A stretch of DNA of 64,000 nt from Metellina segmentata (lineage: Eukaryota > Arthropoda > Arachnida > Araneae > Tetragnathidae): contig OX375883.1 of the NCBI GenBank assembly GCA_947359465.1, forward strand, positions 96,360,293-96,424,292, written 5' to 3'. The position numbers and the translations under genes were made by a program. The notes under the pieces were generated by a model. It had not been told where the DNA came from and searched no databases. It was given only the letters and a program-made list of their open reading frames with translations. Shown one piece after another: positions 1 through 10,344 of the stretch; the stretch's first letter is position 1, and the number at the start of each line of letters is the position of its first letter.

Positions 1-122
1 TGAACCCTTTCATTTAATTCTATATCCTTTCTCATATATGTAGCCCAGAATTGTACAGCATATTCAAGATGTGGTCTTACTAAGCCCTTATATAACGGCA
101 AGATTCTGTCATTTCCCATGTC
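1..122 (-). pseudogene. LINE reverse-transcriptase C-terminal fragment
   Basis: Read on the minus strand, this edge encodes [17 protein letters not shown] followed by [10 protein letters not shown]. This is the segment just after the palm domain that is typical of reverse transcriptases from non-LTR retrotransposons of the CR1/Jockey type. The reading frame runs off the left edge in the 3' direction of the element, so its full extent is unknown. Nothing upstream in the element (window positions 123 onward) continues the frame recognisably, so it is probably a truncated copy. The assignment to the LINE class is firm; the clade is not determined. Confidence 0.75.
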
Positions 123-848
123 ATGTGCAATAATCATTCCAAATGTCAAGCTTTTCGTTTCTATTCTTAAAAATCCGCCCTAATCTAAGATAAACAATTT
201 TTTTTGTATATCTAAACATTGAGCTTTATTTTACATACTAACATCAACAAAAACATAAAAGCCATATGTTATGCTATAAAAACTCTAAACTTCAAGAAAC
301 TCAAAAATGTTTGTTTTACAATTACTGGAATGCTGTTTCTTGCCTGGTTGCTGGCTCAGATAATTCCAAGTATAAAAGGGTTAAAATATTTATTAGTTAA
401 AAAACGTAACAATAATAAAACCTAAATGGTAGAAGATAACATCACAAAGCATGTTGGTATTTATATGCAATGCTCTGATGAGAACAAACAGGTGCCATTT
501 ACCAAAGTGGATCTGACTAGATCTGACCACTCAAAATGCTGTGGCTTGAATCAAATAATGGCTCCAACATTCTCGTTCGATTGAAAGAAACAAATGTTAA
601 GCTTCTTACTTGCAATGTTAACATTTAAAAAATACCAACTCTAGTAGCTGGATTTGTTATGTTAATACAAGGGGTGTTCAAATGAAAAGGTACGAAACGT
701 CGTAACAACGTAACTTTTAACATATTTGCCTATGCCGCTATGAGAGAACGTAGCGAGACATCTAGGGATGCGATTGGAATCTCCGGCGTGGATCGGAGCA
801 TGCGCGGGCGCCCGCATGAGATCGCAAGCGGGCTCTTTTATTTGATTA
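123..848. other. AT-rich intergenic stretch, no gene recognised
   Basis: A 68-codon open frame at 219-425 shows no recognisable domain. The segment around 670-840 is locally GC-richer and contains short palindromic pieces such as GCGGGCGCCCGC. Its start (GGTGTTCAAATGAAAAGG, near 672) resembles the end of a mariner-type element, but no partner terminus was found. Confidence 0.4.
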
Positions 849-930
849 TGATGATCTCTCCCTTAAGGGACTGATCCCGCACCGTCGTCAATAGTCCGTT
901 GTGTTGCTCTGACGTTAAATAAAATTACTA
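849..930 (+). repeat. SINE family A, 3' fragment
   Basis: This matches the 3' third of the SINE described at 16892-17218: the TTAAGGGACTGATCCC block, the CGTCGTCAATAG block and the GTTGTGTTGCTCT block, ending in an AATTACTATTACC-like tail. It is 5' truncated. Confidence 0.75.
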
Positions 931-1061
931 TTACCATCTAGTATTTTTGACAACCTACACCAGTAATTCCTTTCAAATGAAGGTATATTACCAAACCAAG
1001 GTAGGCAAATATCGAGATATAAATATCAAAATATCGGATATTTTATTATTTGTTCAAGTAA

Positions 1062-1386
1062 TGGTAATGGTTAATTTTAGTTTACGTCGTACTAGAGCAA
1101 CACAACGGGCTATTGATTACGGTCCGGGATCAGTCCCTTAAGGGAAAGATCCGAGGACAACACCTCGTAATTTTGAACCACGGTCAGATGACGAAGCAAC
1201 ACCTGAGCTGGCACACCACTCTCCAAACTTCCACGCCAACCCAACGTGAGGACTTTCGGCCACGACAGATTTAAGGTGCACCAGCCGCCTCTACACCATA
1301 CGCTTACAAACATCCATGCCCGGATTCGAACCAGGAACCTTCCGATCTAGAGGCTAACACCTTAATCATTATACCGGTTGGTCGGC
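1062..1386 (-). repeat. SINE family A, full-length copy
   Basis: This is a near full-length tRNA-derived SINE in reverse orientation. The tRNA-like head lies at the high-coordinate end, with box B visible as the reverse complement of GGTTCGAATCC near 1325. The body carries the same blocks as the copies at 16892, 54734 and 56003. The tail is a short TTACCATTACC-type repeat at 1062-1080. It is noncoding and would be Pol III transcribed if active. Confidence 0.85.
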
Positions 1387-1606
1387 TAGTGATTGTTAAG
1401 GATTGACAAAATTGTAGCTTTCAACTTGTACAAACTAGAGTGCCTATATAATAAGAGTGGCGACATACGGGAAACATTTTCTGATTGGCTTAGAGACCTT
1501 TTCTACCGCCCGAGGCAGTCTTTTCCTAGCTCCCATAGACTTAACATGGTAACTTTTTGTGTGTTCGAGAAAAAACGTGTGTATATTAAATTAAAAAGAA
1601 AATATA

Positions 1607-3039
1607 CCCAGCAAAAAAAAAACAGCATCTTTCCTTCAAAAAAAGATCAATTTTGAAGGTTTTTTGAAGGTGAATGCAGGTTTTTTGAAGGCAGTTAGAT
1701 AAGTGCAGATTTTACGCAGAGAAAATGCAGAGGTTTTGAAGGAATAATGGTTTCCTTCATTAATACTGCAGTTTTTCTTAAGTTAAGGTATACGTATACG
1801 TTCGGAGACCAATTTTCAAAATAATTATATTTTCCCAATTTTTTTTATGTTTTTCATTTTATTATAAGTTATAACAACAGTGTAACACAACAGAAGACAA
1901 AATTTTTCTTAATATTTTGAATTAAATTTATAATATTTCCAACTTTAATTTTTCTTTCATAAAAACTGCAGTTTTTATGACGGAAAAATGCCGTAAAAAT
2001 GCCTTTATAAAGTTCCTTCATAAAAACTGCAGTTTTTAAGAAGGAAAAAAGAAGTTTGAAGTTAAAGTTTTCTTTTCATAAAAATTACAGTTTTTATGAA
2101 AACAATTATCAACTAATATGTTTAATTAAAATTAATATATATCTGAAATAATTTCTTTAATAATAGGGAATATTTTACATAGTAAAAAAACAGCAATCAT
2201 GTTGTTTGTTACATAGTAAAAAAACAGCACTTTTATTGTTTATTTCATTTTTCAGTCCTTCCAAAAAATGTAACCTTGGAATTAGATACTGCTGAACGAC
2301 CTTCCATTAAAATCTTTATTTCAACGCAAATATTGCATTTCTCTAACATACCAAATATCTGAATTTAATCTGTTGTATTAACTCCCAACAAAATTAATCA
2401 TTTGCATAAATCTTGGAATTATTAAACTAATCTGTAATGAATTTGTTGTATGAGATTTTAACATTTTCAAAAAATTTCAATGCTAAATTCAAATGTGAAG
2501 ACATGAAATTCCTATCACAAACCGATACGTTTTTATATTATGCAATATATCACCTGGTTTCTTTTTTTGTAAAAGTATTAAATCCCTCCAAACAAAATTT
2601 AAACCATTTTCAATGCATTCCTAGTGAAAAAAAGCACAAGTCCAAAACAGAGAAAAAGCAAACCCTACATTAATTCACCACATTTGTATACGTCTCTTAC
2701 GGTATAATGGATAGAACACTGAACTCCAGATCACTTGGTCCCGGGTTCGAGTCCCATTATCTGATCGCGGTACAAAAGTACGAGGTGTTGTCCTCGGTTC
2801 TTTCCCTTGAAAGATTGATCGCGGACCGTTTCTAAGTAGCTCTAGGACGACGTTAACACCGCAAAATTATTATTTTTAAATAAAAAATAATGTGTCTGCT
2901 TATGGCGCCACCAGTCACCCATCATCATCATGGCAACCAGTCAGAAACCTGCAGGTTTCCTGCAGGTATTTTGTCCGAAATTCATGCAGAAAACCTGCAG
3001 GTTTTCTTTGAAGTTTTTTTGCTGATTTTTTTTCCTGGG
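1607..3039. mobile_element. TA-inserting element (family C) nested in MITE B
   Basis: The ends are imperfect inverted repeats, CCCAGCAAAAAAAA on the left and the complement of CCCAGGAAAAAAAA on the right, flanked by a TA duplication (1605-1606 and 3040-3041). The related copy at 15242 keeps the uninterrupted site. The TA duplication suggests the Tc1/mariner class, but no transposase is readable. The interior has repeated ACTGCAGT palindromes on the left (near 1768, 1967, 2024) and CCTGCAGG palindromes on the right (near 2950-3000). A 78-codon open frame at 2437-2673 is not recognised. Confidence 0.8.
2695..2880 (+). repeat. SINE-like repeat with tRNA-like head
   Basis: The head contains a box A-like stretch (TATAATGGATAG) and a good box B (GGGTTCGAGTCCC). 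It is followed by a shortened body that shares the ACGAGGTGTTGTCCTCGG block and the ACGACGTTAAC end with family A. It looks like a related subfamily with a large internal deletion, sitting inside element C. Confidence 0.7.
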
Positions 3040-3418
3040 TAGCTTATTCATGTTCCATTTCGTGCTCTGGAATGTTTATTTATTATTATTTTAGTGTTGT
3101 GTCAGTATAAATTTGAAGACTTTTTAAGTAAATAGCTTTTTTTTAACAACATGGTGTTTCCCGCAATCTAAGTTAGCTCGTTGTGCAATCCATCTCATCA
3201 ATTATGCATGTAATTGAGCGTTTATATGATTCATTTATACCGAATGTATCCATATTATAACAATCATATGCTTTTTGTTCTCCTTGAAATGATATATTAA
3301 TTCGCCCAACAACCTTCTTTGAGACGATTCTGGTAGAAAAATGGCTGACGCGCATGCGCATTGTGCCAAATTTGGTCCCTTGTCGCCACTCTTATTATAT
3401 AGGCACTCTAGTACAAAC

Positions 3419-4945
3419 AGGTGTTTGCTGGAACAAAAATATCTTTCTTTTTCGATTTTGTGAAATGGTTACTTTATTCAATCAGTGTGTTCGGAAGCGA
3501 ATGCATTTTAGAAACTGTTGATGTGACGTTAAACACGGCGTAACAGGTAAACAAACTTGTTTATATCTACTTATTTACTTATACACTCTCAAATCCAAAG
3601 TAGAGGATGATTGACGTCACATTTTTCAACCAATGAGATCGAGCTGCCCTGAAACGTCTTAATGAAATCATGACCAAGCCACGATTATTGATATTAGTTT
3701 TTCTTATCTTTTAAATAGTTGTAAGTGCACAACTCAACTCGACAAGACGCTCGTGTTGTCATGACTTCACTGTCATACACCGTGTTTTATGTTTCGTTAA
3801 AGAAACGTTAGATATTTTAAACTAAAAACATCCTTTAGAGAATCATTCAAAGAAAAGCACAATTTTCACATAATCGATACACTTCAAATGAGCTCCAGAG
3901 TACTTGGACTTGATGTTGCTCTATTTTTGTTACTTCTGGAAAGACGATCGATTTCGCAGAGATGTTCTAAATTTCTAAACACGGTCACTTTTAAGAACAA
4001 AGGTTTCTGTTCTGTTTATCGTATTTTTCTATGCATATTTATTTCTATTGTTCTTCGAATGTTTGAAATCGTTTTTGTCATATTGATGAGTCTTTATTTT
4101 GCTTTGGCGCTGATTTTGCATTTCCAGACCTTGCTCCATAAAACTCAATATTCAATTCGTTTTCACTACAGGTGTGTATTTAATAAACGTGGCACTGCAA
4201 CTACAGAACAGGCTATTTATTTTCACCAGATAATGATATTTTCTGCTTTTTAATAAAGCTCTAATTTATTTTCACTGAGGAACACGTTTTAACTAGAGAT
4301 ATAATTGGAAGTCTAAAAAATATGCCTCTTTGTATGAGGTAACATGCAAAATAGGCATATTAATTATGAGTTGAGGAAATCATAATGTGAGACAAGTTGA
4401 ACACATCTCTTGCATTTTAAAAGCTATGATTTTATACAATTCACACTTAGTTGTGTTCAAACAGACTTTTAAAGAAACAAAGTTTTATACTTCTGCCAGG
4501 ATATTCAATCTTTGTATATTTTATTTCAAATTATTTATGCAGCACATAAAGAAATGAAAAGTCAACCATAAGCTGAGGTTTCACAAGATTTGTTTTGGAA
4601 ATCTGCTACTACTGCTTTCTTGGAAATAGTATTGGGCCTGACCTTTGTACCATGAAATATAAAAAATGGCATATGAAAGTTAAGCCTGTAGTAAAGTTTG
4701 AGTATACTAATGTTAGAATTGTATTGAATGTGATTGGAATTTGATTCTTCACCTGGAACTTTGAAAGAATGATAAGAAAGTGTGCAACGGTTGACTTTTA
4801 TATAAATAGTCTCCACTTGACATTTGGGTGGGATACTCAGGTATCCCTCGCATGTTAAATTAAGGAATATGTTCATTTGCAAATGAGTTTTCAATTCACA
4901 CAAGGATAACACTCAAATCTTTTGGCAATTAATATACTTTAACTG
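3419..4945. other. Intergenic stretch, no gene recognised
   Basis: A 121-codon open frame at 3888-4253 (+) is rich in hydrophobic residues (consecutive L, I, F and V around residues 10-20 and 45-85), but I recognise no family and see no splice or promoter support. A 116-codon open frame at 4562-4912 (-) is likewise unrecognised. No repeat structure is evident. Confidence 0.4.
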
Positions 4946-5465
4946 CCTTGATGTATAGTGGCAGTACTCATGGATTGGATTGGGTATTTGGGCTTCATGG
5001 TGCTAGGTCCACACATGGACAAGCTGTGCCAAGATCAAAGAATAAAAATTATGTAGATATAAAAGTTTTAAAGTCAGGAATTCAGAAAATTGTTACAAAA
5101 TTAGCTTCTTGGTCACAAATGTTTCCTTTTTTTTAAACACTGTTTGATACCAAATGAACTTATGGAAATGGTTGAGATGTCACCAAAAGCTTGTTTAAGG
5201 TCATGAACATCAACTATTGATGTCGCGAATGCTATCGTTTTTGCGGACCTGTCGCTCATGCGAGCGAAGAAAAAAACATCAAGAACAATATTTTTCGATG
5301 TTGTTTCTAATATTGTAGCTAATACTTTTTCAAGTAGAAAACAAACCACTGTTGGATTTAAAATATGAGTTACTGTCCCTGTAATGAATCTACCTATGCC
5401 AAGTAAATCGGGTCATGTATCTATATATCAACCTAAAAATTCAGAGCATGCTCTGTACCTGTAGT

Positions 5466-5717
5466 TTCAAAACAGAATAATTTAAGCTCTCGTGCTGCAA
5501 ACGAAAATGTATTGACAGCAGAAATCAAATGGGCTTTAAACGAAGCCATGCTTTTCCTGAGATGTTTTCTGATCCTTCGATTGCTCAAAAGTTTAAAATG
5601 CACAAATCCAAGTTAGGTTATGTTATAGCTTATGAATTAGGTCTACATTTTCAAGATGGGCTTTGTCACAATCTAAATAAATGTGATTTTTACTGTGTGT
5701 CATTAGATAAAATTTAA
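5466..5717 (+). pseudogene. hAT-type transposase fragment
   Basis: The reading LTAEIKWALNEA joins, after a frameshift near 5545, to AFPEMFSDPSIAQKFKMHKS and then to a GYVIAYELGLHFQ segment. This layout resembles the region that precedes the first catalytic block in hAT transposases with BED-type fingers. It ends at a stop at 5715 just where the catalytic Asp block would begin (CVSLDK). No BED finger is readable upstream. It is a broken relic, and the family assignment is from pattern memory only. Confidence 0.55.
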
Positions 5718-5759
5718 ATAATGTAACACATTTTTAACAAATGTAAAAAAAAAAAATGC

Positions 5760-6337
5760 AAATGATGTACGCCTAATGCTGAGGTGAGTCAGTTTGACAT
5801 CTTATCTTTGGATTGGAGCAACTGGCCACATATAAAAATGATGGGTTTGATTATATTCAGTTTATTATTGATTTGAAGATCCCATGGCTTTTGCCATAAG
5901 GAGTTGAGAAACTCCCTTGTGGATATCTTAATATTACTTAAAGAAACGGCCTCCTGTAGTGAAACAGGTTGTTTTTGCAGCCCTGTCAGCAAGTTCGTTT
6001 CCTTTAATGGCCCCATACCTATGTATCTAACTGAATAGAATATCAAAGCCCCTGCTTTTTTTCCAATGTATGCAGGATGGAAAATTCATCTGATTTTGGA
6101 TGACACTAGGTATTAAAAATGTTCCAGCTATTCTAGAACACTCATGCTATCAGTATATATGCAAATTCTTTGGTGAGTATTCTAAGATGTTTTCTGAAGG
6201 GCATGATAAATTGCCCCTTCTTCAGCACTGTACACGGAACAGGAAGTTTGAAGACTAACTATTTGCAGTATCTTGATAGAATAATCTACAGCCTACATAT
6301 CCTTCCCCTTTAAACCGATAGGTAAAGGCCTATACAG
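5760..6337 (-). pseudogene. LINE RNase H domain and C-terminal tail, decayed
   Basis: On the minus strand the stretch reads SAEEGAIYHALQK, then YTDSMSVLE, then GNELADRAAK. These are the conserved blocks of the RNase H domain at the end of many Jockey/R1-type LINE proteins. After it come ISTREFLNSLWQK and QINNKLNIIKP, typical of the C-terminal tail of the same proteins. Several frameshifts and stops break it. The upstream protein sequence appears to continue beyond the transposon at 6338-7530, which therefore interrupts the LINE copy. Confidence 0.7.
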
Positions 6338-7530
6338 GGTTCCCACAGTCCTTGAATTTTTTTTTCCTAGGGGCCCTTGAAAATTATGAAACTTGGTAAA
6401 AAGTCCTTGAAAGTACTTGATTTTTTTTTGACTAGTACATAATTTTGTAATGCGTTGGAACTTGTCAAAGGTAGTTTCCTTCACAGCAGACAGCGTCATT
6501 CTGAGGTGTTATGTGCTTTGACACTATGTGATATATATATATGAACACACACAGTCATAAACCACGTTTCATTGATACATTTTCACATTGCTTTTTTGCA
6601 AACTATACAAACTTGAAAGTTCCGCTTCTTTGAACATTTTTTAAAGTTGTCTCGGGAATCGATGCAGAAATTAAAAGAAAATAAGGTTTTTGAAGGGGGT
6701 CACCATACTTATATATATATATTCACTTTTACATAATCATTAAAAATTTTTACAATTGATGTCGTACGTACAAGAATGAAAACTTGCTACAAGAAAAAAA
6801 GTTTTCATTAAACGAGGAAGTTTTTTCAAGATGTGCCTCAGCACGGTAAAATTCTATTTTGAGAGTAGAAATGGGAAGGATATTTTATATCATAATAGTA
6901 GGCCAGCACGGTGTTGCCCATGACAATTCGGATTACCTGAAGTATCAATCTGGTGTAAAATTTTCCGCAGATTTCAAATCTGTTGAAGTTTTTACTATCT
7001 TTAACGATCACGAAGATAGAAACTTGGACTAGAGAATAAACAGGCCGTAACGCCAGTCAAAACTTAAGATTTGTTTTTCTCAAACAAAATGAACCATGAC
7101 AGCCATCTGTTGTTGTGGTAGTGAATGAGAGCTAAACAGAGATTGTGTCGTGTGTAAATTAAACCATGTGCAAGCTATCACACTCTTCTTCGTACGATAT
7201 TTTATTGCACGACCGAAATCGATGTGTGCAAGTAGACTAATAGTTAGGATTGAGACAAGAAGCCCACTTTTCAAAAAAATCGCAGGTTCTGTGATAAAAG
7301 AAAATCTAAATTGTTACCAAAATTGATGATCAACTTTCTTTTTTTGACTATCAGTAGTTTAAAAAATGGAGTAAAAAAAATTGGCATTTTTATATATTTT
7401 TTTAATTGACAACTTTTGTTCGTGCCTTGTTTTAGATCGCTATAAAAAATTTCAGGTCCATGGAAGAAAAAAAATTTGGGTTTCAAAAAGTCCTTGAATT
7501 TTTATTGGACAAAGATGTGGGAACCATGCT
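6338..7530. mobile_element. Non-autonomous DNA transposon, family D, copy 1
   Basis: The termini are inverted repeats sharing GGTTCCCAC and AGTCCTTGAATTTTT (left 6338-6362, right 7488-7530). The immediate flanks share CTATA. It carries no transposase. A second copy with the same internal sequence (for example TTTTCACATTGCTTTTTTGC near 6580 and AATCTAAATTGTTACCAAAA near 7303) lies at 32428-34415. Fragments of the interior recur at 54125-54240 and 54410-54500. The CAGGGTTCCCAC end is reminiscent of hAT-type ends, but the duplication length does not prove the class. Confidence 0.75.
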
Positions 7531-7690
7531 ATAAGCATTATACTGTCAGCAGTGCACGTTAAATAGTTGATGAGAAACAGTTGGAGCAGTATCAGATTTA
7601 ATATATATCCAGCAAAGCTGTTGATATATTTTACACATGGAAGGTCCCAAGGTGAGATAAAAAAAATTTCATTCTATTATCATGATATCA
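7531..7690 (-). pseudogene. Probable continuation of the interrupted LINE
   Basis: On the minus strand this reads roughly LTLGP...KIYQQLCWI, at the place where LINE proteins carry the segment linking reverse transcriptase and RNase H. It joins to the RNase H reading at 5760-6337 if the transposon between them is removed. The similarity is weak and the frame is broken, so this is inference from position. Confidence 0.35.
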
Positions 7691-8050
7691 CTTACTCATG
7701 ATATTGATGTGTAAATGTAAGTTCTTAAATGAAAATGGCAAAACCTCTTTTAAATTTTCAAAAACCTTGTACTGCTTGGGTTAAGAAAAAACGTGATATT
7801 TGACATTTTACACTTTGAACGTATATGTGTTGTGCTTTTAGAGCTTGAAATTTTATTTTAATGTGTTCTTTAGTTTTTCGTAGTTTGTTTCCTATTTGCA
7901 TTTTATTGTTCAGCTCAGCTTCTGTTTCTAGTCCTTGTGCTTCTTTTAAATAAGTTTTCTAGTTTAATTTCTCCGATTAAAAGTTTAAATTATTACAAAA
8001 AAGTATTTGGAGATTTAATGATTATGTCAGGGTATGATTTATAGATTTTA
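7691..8050. other. AT-rich stretch, nothing recognised
   Basis: Low-complexity AT-rich sequence with no open frame of note, no terminal repeats and no tRNA-like element. Confidence 0.4.
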
Positions 8051-8051
8051 G

Positions 8052-8240
8052 TTGACCAACCGGTCTAGTGGTTAAGGTGTCAGCCTCTGGATTGTAAGGT
8101 TCCCGGTTCGAATCCGTGGCCAGGGCATAGATATAAATTGTGCTGTTCTATGTTAGGAGCAATGATGGCCACCTATTGGGTGCTCCTTTACAAATGGTCA
8201 TCGCTTCCGACCATTGCACAGTATATGGATTGAATTCCAA
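8052..8240 (+). repeat. tRNA-derived SINE, 5' part
   Basis: The head is close to family A (GACCAACCGGTCTAGTGGTT with box B GGTTCGAATCC near 8105). The body after about 8128 differs from family A and contains GGTGCTCCTT and GGTCATCGCTTCCGACC. A similar body fragment, with GGTGCTCCTTCAC, is present at about 51574-51605. This suggests a second SINE subfamily with the same head and a different body. Confidence 0.65.
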
Positions 8241-8766
8241 GTATTTACGGTCATATGTAAAAAAATATATACAAATCACATGCACACAAAATCAGGTATC
8301 AATCAAAGTGATCATTGCATTATGAATCATATTAATTGTAGTTGTTGCATTTTAAAAGCATTATTTTAACAATCACATTTGAAACAACATCACAAAATAA
8401 ATCTTCCCACATAAAAATTTACTTTTGAAGACCAGAAACAAAATTATTTTTACTTCTACTTGTGTATTCAATCTTTTGTATTTGTTTTACATAAATTATT
8501 TCGCACATGAGGAAATGAAAAGACAGTTGTGATATCTCGACAAACTGAGTTATCCATAAAGATTACTTTTATGATTCTGCAAGTATTACACTTTCTCTCT
8601 AATTTATGTCTTAGCTTATGAAACAATTACTGCTTAACAAAATTTTATGCATGACCTTAAAATATTTGTATTGTACCAATGTTAATGGATTACAGATATC
8701 TCCTTGTTTACACTAAAAAAATGTTTAATTTTTCAGGGTTAAGGAAATGTTTGACTACTTTTAAAC
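8241..8766 (+). promoter_or_regulatory. Upstream region of the zinc-finger gene with a likely splice acceptor
   Basis: There is no coding sequence. A polypyrimidine tract followed by TTTTTCAG ends at 8736 and would serve as a 3' splice site, placing the zinc-finger ATG 30 bases into an exon. This implies one or more untranslated 5' exons upstream that I cannot locate. Direct promoter elements were not identified. Confidence 0.4.
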
Positions 8767-10344
8767 ATGTTGGAAGACTCAGTGGAATATGCAATGGAAG
8801 AATCTGTAATAACCCAGGAATGTTTAAGAGATCACGTAAGAGTCCTTGATGCAGAGGGTTCATTTGGGACCATATATTGCCCTGATAATACAGAACACAA
8901 TGTGCAACTTGGAGAAACTACATGCTCTAAGCAGGCCCTGTCAGGTCTAGAAAACATCTTACAGCCATCAAAGATTTCTTCAAAATCTGATTTGAATGCA
9001 AGAAAGCTATTTAGGAGTGAAATTTGCAGTAAAATGTTTACAAGCAAATCGAACTTGAATCGGCACCAAAAATTGACGTGCAGCGATAGCTCATTTTTAC
9101 TATCACCACAACTTGAAAACTGTCCACATCCGTCAGAAATTGGGCAACACCACAGTTGCGTGAAACCAGAACAATGTACCATGTGCAACAAAGTACAAGG
9201 AAATAAAAGAAATATGCGAGTACAAAGCAGCGAGGAATCCCAAGAGTGTCACGTGTGCAAGAAAATATTTTCACGAAAGAGTCATTTGTTAAGCCATATG
9301 CGTGTCCACGGTGATGAGAAACCTTTTAGCTGTGAAATATGTAAGAAATGTTTTTCATATAGTAGATCCTTACAGTTTCATAAACGTATCCACACTGGAG
9401 AGAAACCATTTGAATGTGAAGTGTGCAAGAAATCATTTTTGCAGAAGTCTGATTTAAGAGGGCATAGTCGCATCCACACTGGCGAGAAACCTTATACTTG
9501 TGAAATATGCACAAAAGCCTTTTCACACAGTTCACGCTTACGATCCCATAGACGCATCCACACTGGAGAGAAGCCGCATGAATGTGAATTTTGCAAAAAA
9601 ACATTTTCAGAAAAGAAACCTTTGATATTACATAAACGTATCCACACTGGAGAGAAGCCATATGAATGTGAAGTGTGCAAGAAATCATTTTCGCAGAAGT
9701 CTTCTTTAGATGTGCATAGTCGCATCCACACAGGCGAGAAACCTTTTACTTGTGAAATATGCATGAAAGCTTTTTCACAAAATGCACACTTACGATTACA
9801 TAGACGTATCCACTCTGGAGAGAAGCCACATCAGTGTGAAGTGTGCAATAAATCATTTTTGGTACAGGATCATTTAGTGAAACATAGACGCACCCACACT
9901 GGAGAGAAGCCGTATGAATGTGAAGTGTGCAAGAGACTATTTTCAGATAAGAGTCCTTTAGTAAAGCATAGACGCATCCACACGGGTGAGAAACCTTTTA
10001 CTTGTGAAATATGCATGAAAGCCTTTTCACAAAATGCACACTTGCGATCACATAGACGTATCCACACTGGAGAGAAGCCACATGAGCCTCATCAGTGTAA
10101 TGTGTGCAAGAAAACATTTTCACGAAAATATGATTTAATGCAGCACACAACCACCCATACAGGTGAGAAACCTTTTATTTGTGAAACATGTAACAGAGGG
10201 TTTAGTACGAGTTCACAATTAGTACGTCATGAACAAACCCATACTGAAGAGAAGCCATTTAGTTGTGAAACATGTAACAGAGGGTTTAGGAGGAGTTCGC
10301 ATTTACTACGTCATAAACAAATCCACACTGCAGAGAAACCATAG
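8767..10344 (+). CDS. C2H2 zinc-finger protein, 525 residues, 13 canonical fingers
   Basis: This is a single-exon coding region for a presumed nuclear sequence-specific DNA-binding protein. Residues 1-75 match no KRAB, ZAD, BTB or SCAN domain. Residues 82-105 look like a degenerate finger in which the first Cys is Ser and the last His is Cys. Thirteen canonical fingers of the form C-x2-C-x12-H-x3-H follow from about residue 160 to the end, most joined by TGEKP linkers. Two linkers are altered: the last inter-finger linker is TEEKP, and the one before finger 11 carries an insertion (TGEKPHEPHQ). Fingers 7 and 10 share the same helix sequence (SQNAHLR), which points to recent duplication. The start was chosen as the first ATG after a likely splice acceptor. 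The stop falls six residues after the last finger, inside sequence that once continued as more fingers. The binding site and targets are unknown. Confidence 0.92.
   Translation: MLEDSVEYAMEESVITQECLRDHVRVLDAEGSFGTIYCPDNTEHNVQLGETTCSKQALSGLENILQPSKISSKSDLNARKLFRSEICSKMFTSKSNLNRHQKLTCSDSSFLLSPQLENCPHPSEIGQHHSCVKPEQCTMCNKVQGNKRNMRVQSSEESQECHVCKKIFSRKSHLLSHMRVHGDEKPFSCEICKKCFSYSRSLQFHKRIHTGEKPFECEVCKKSFLQKSDLRGHSRIHTGEKPYTCEICTKAFSHSSRLRSHRRIHTGEKPHECEFCKKTFSEKKPLILHKRIHTGEKPYECEVCKKSFSQKSSLDVHSRIHTGEKPFTCEICMKAFSQNAHLRLHRRIHSGEKPHQCEVCNKSFLVQDHLVKHRRTHTGEKPYECEVCKRLFSDKSPLVKHRRIHTGEKPFTCEICMKAFSQNAHLRSHRRIHTGEKPHEPHQCNVCKKTFSRKYDLMQHTTTHTGEKPFICETCNRGFSTSSQLVRHEQTHTEEKPFSCETCNRGFRRSSHLLRHKQIHTAEKP

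Larger units (their letters stand above)
1436..3410. mobile_element. hAT-like MITE (family B), interrupted by another element
   Basis: The ends are perfect inverted repeats of about 29 bp beginning TAGAGTGCCTATATAATAAG. The flanks are a perfect 8-bp duplication, GTACAAAC, at 1428-1435 and 3411-3418. Eight-base duplications are the signature of hAT-type insertion. No transposase is present, so it would be non-autonomous. The element is split by a 1,433-bp insertion at 1607-3039. A second copy at 15074-15532 lacks that insertion, and a terminal fragment lies at 11844-11960. Confidence 0.85.

Noticed and set aside
2700..2772. Possible tRNA gene with good box B
   Set aside because: It is followed by SINE body sequence and no terminator; treated as a SINE.
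3888..4253. 121-codon open frame with hydrophobic stretches
   Set aside because: No recognisable domain, no splice or polyadenylation context, and hydrophobic readings are common by chance in T-rich DNA.
8832..10067. Several minus-strand open frames opposite the zinc-finger gene
   Set aside because: They are mirror readings of the repeated finger and TGEKP linker codons, show the same repeats in the wrong sense, and match no family.
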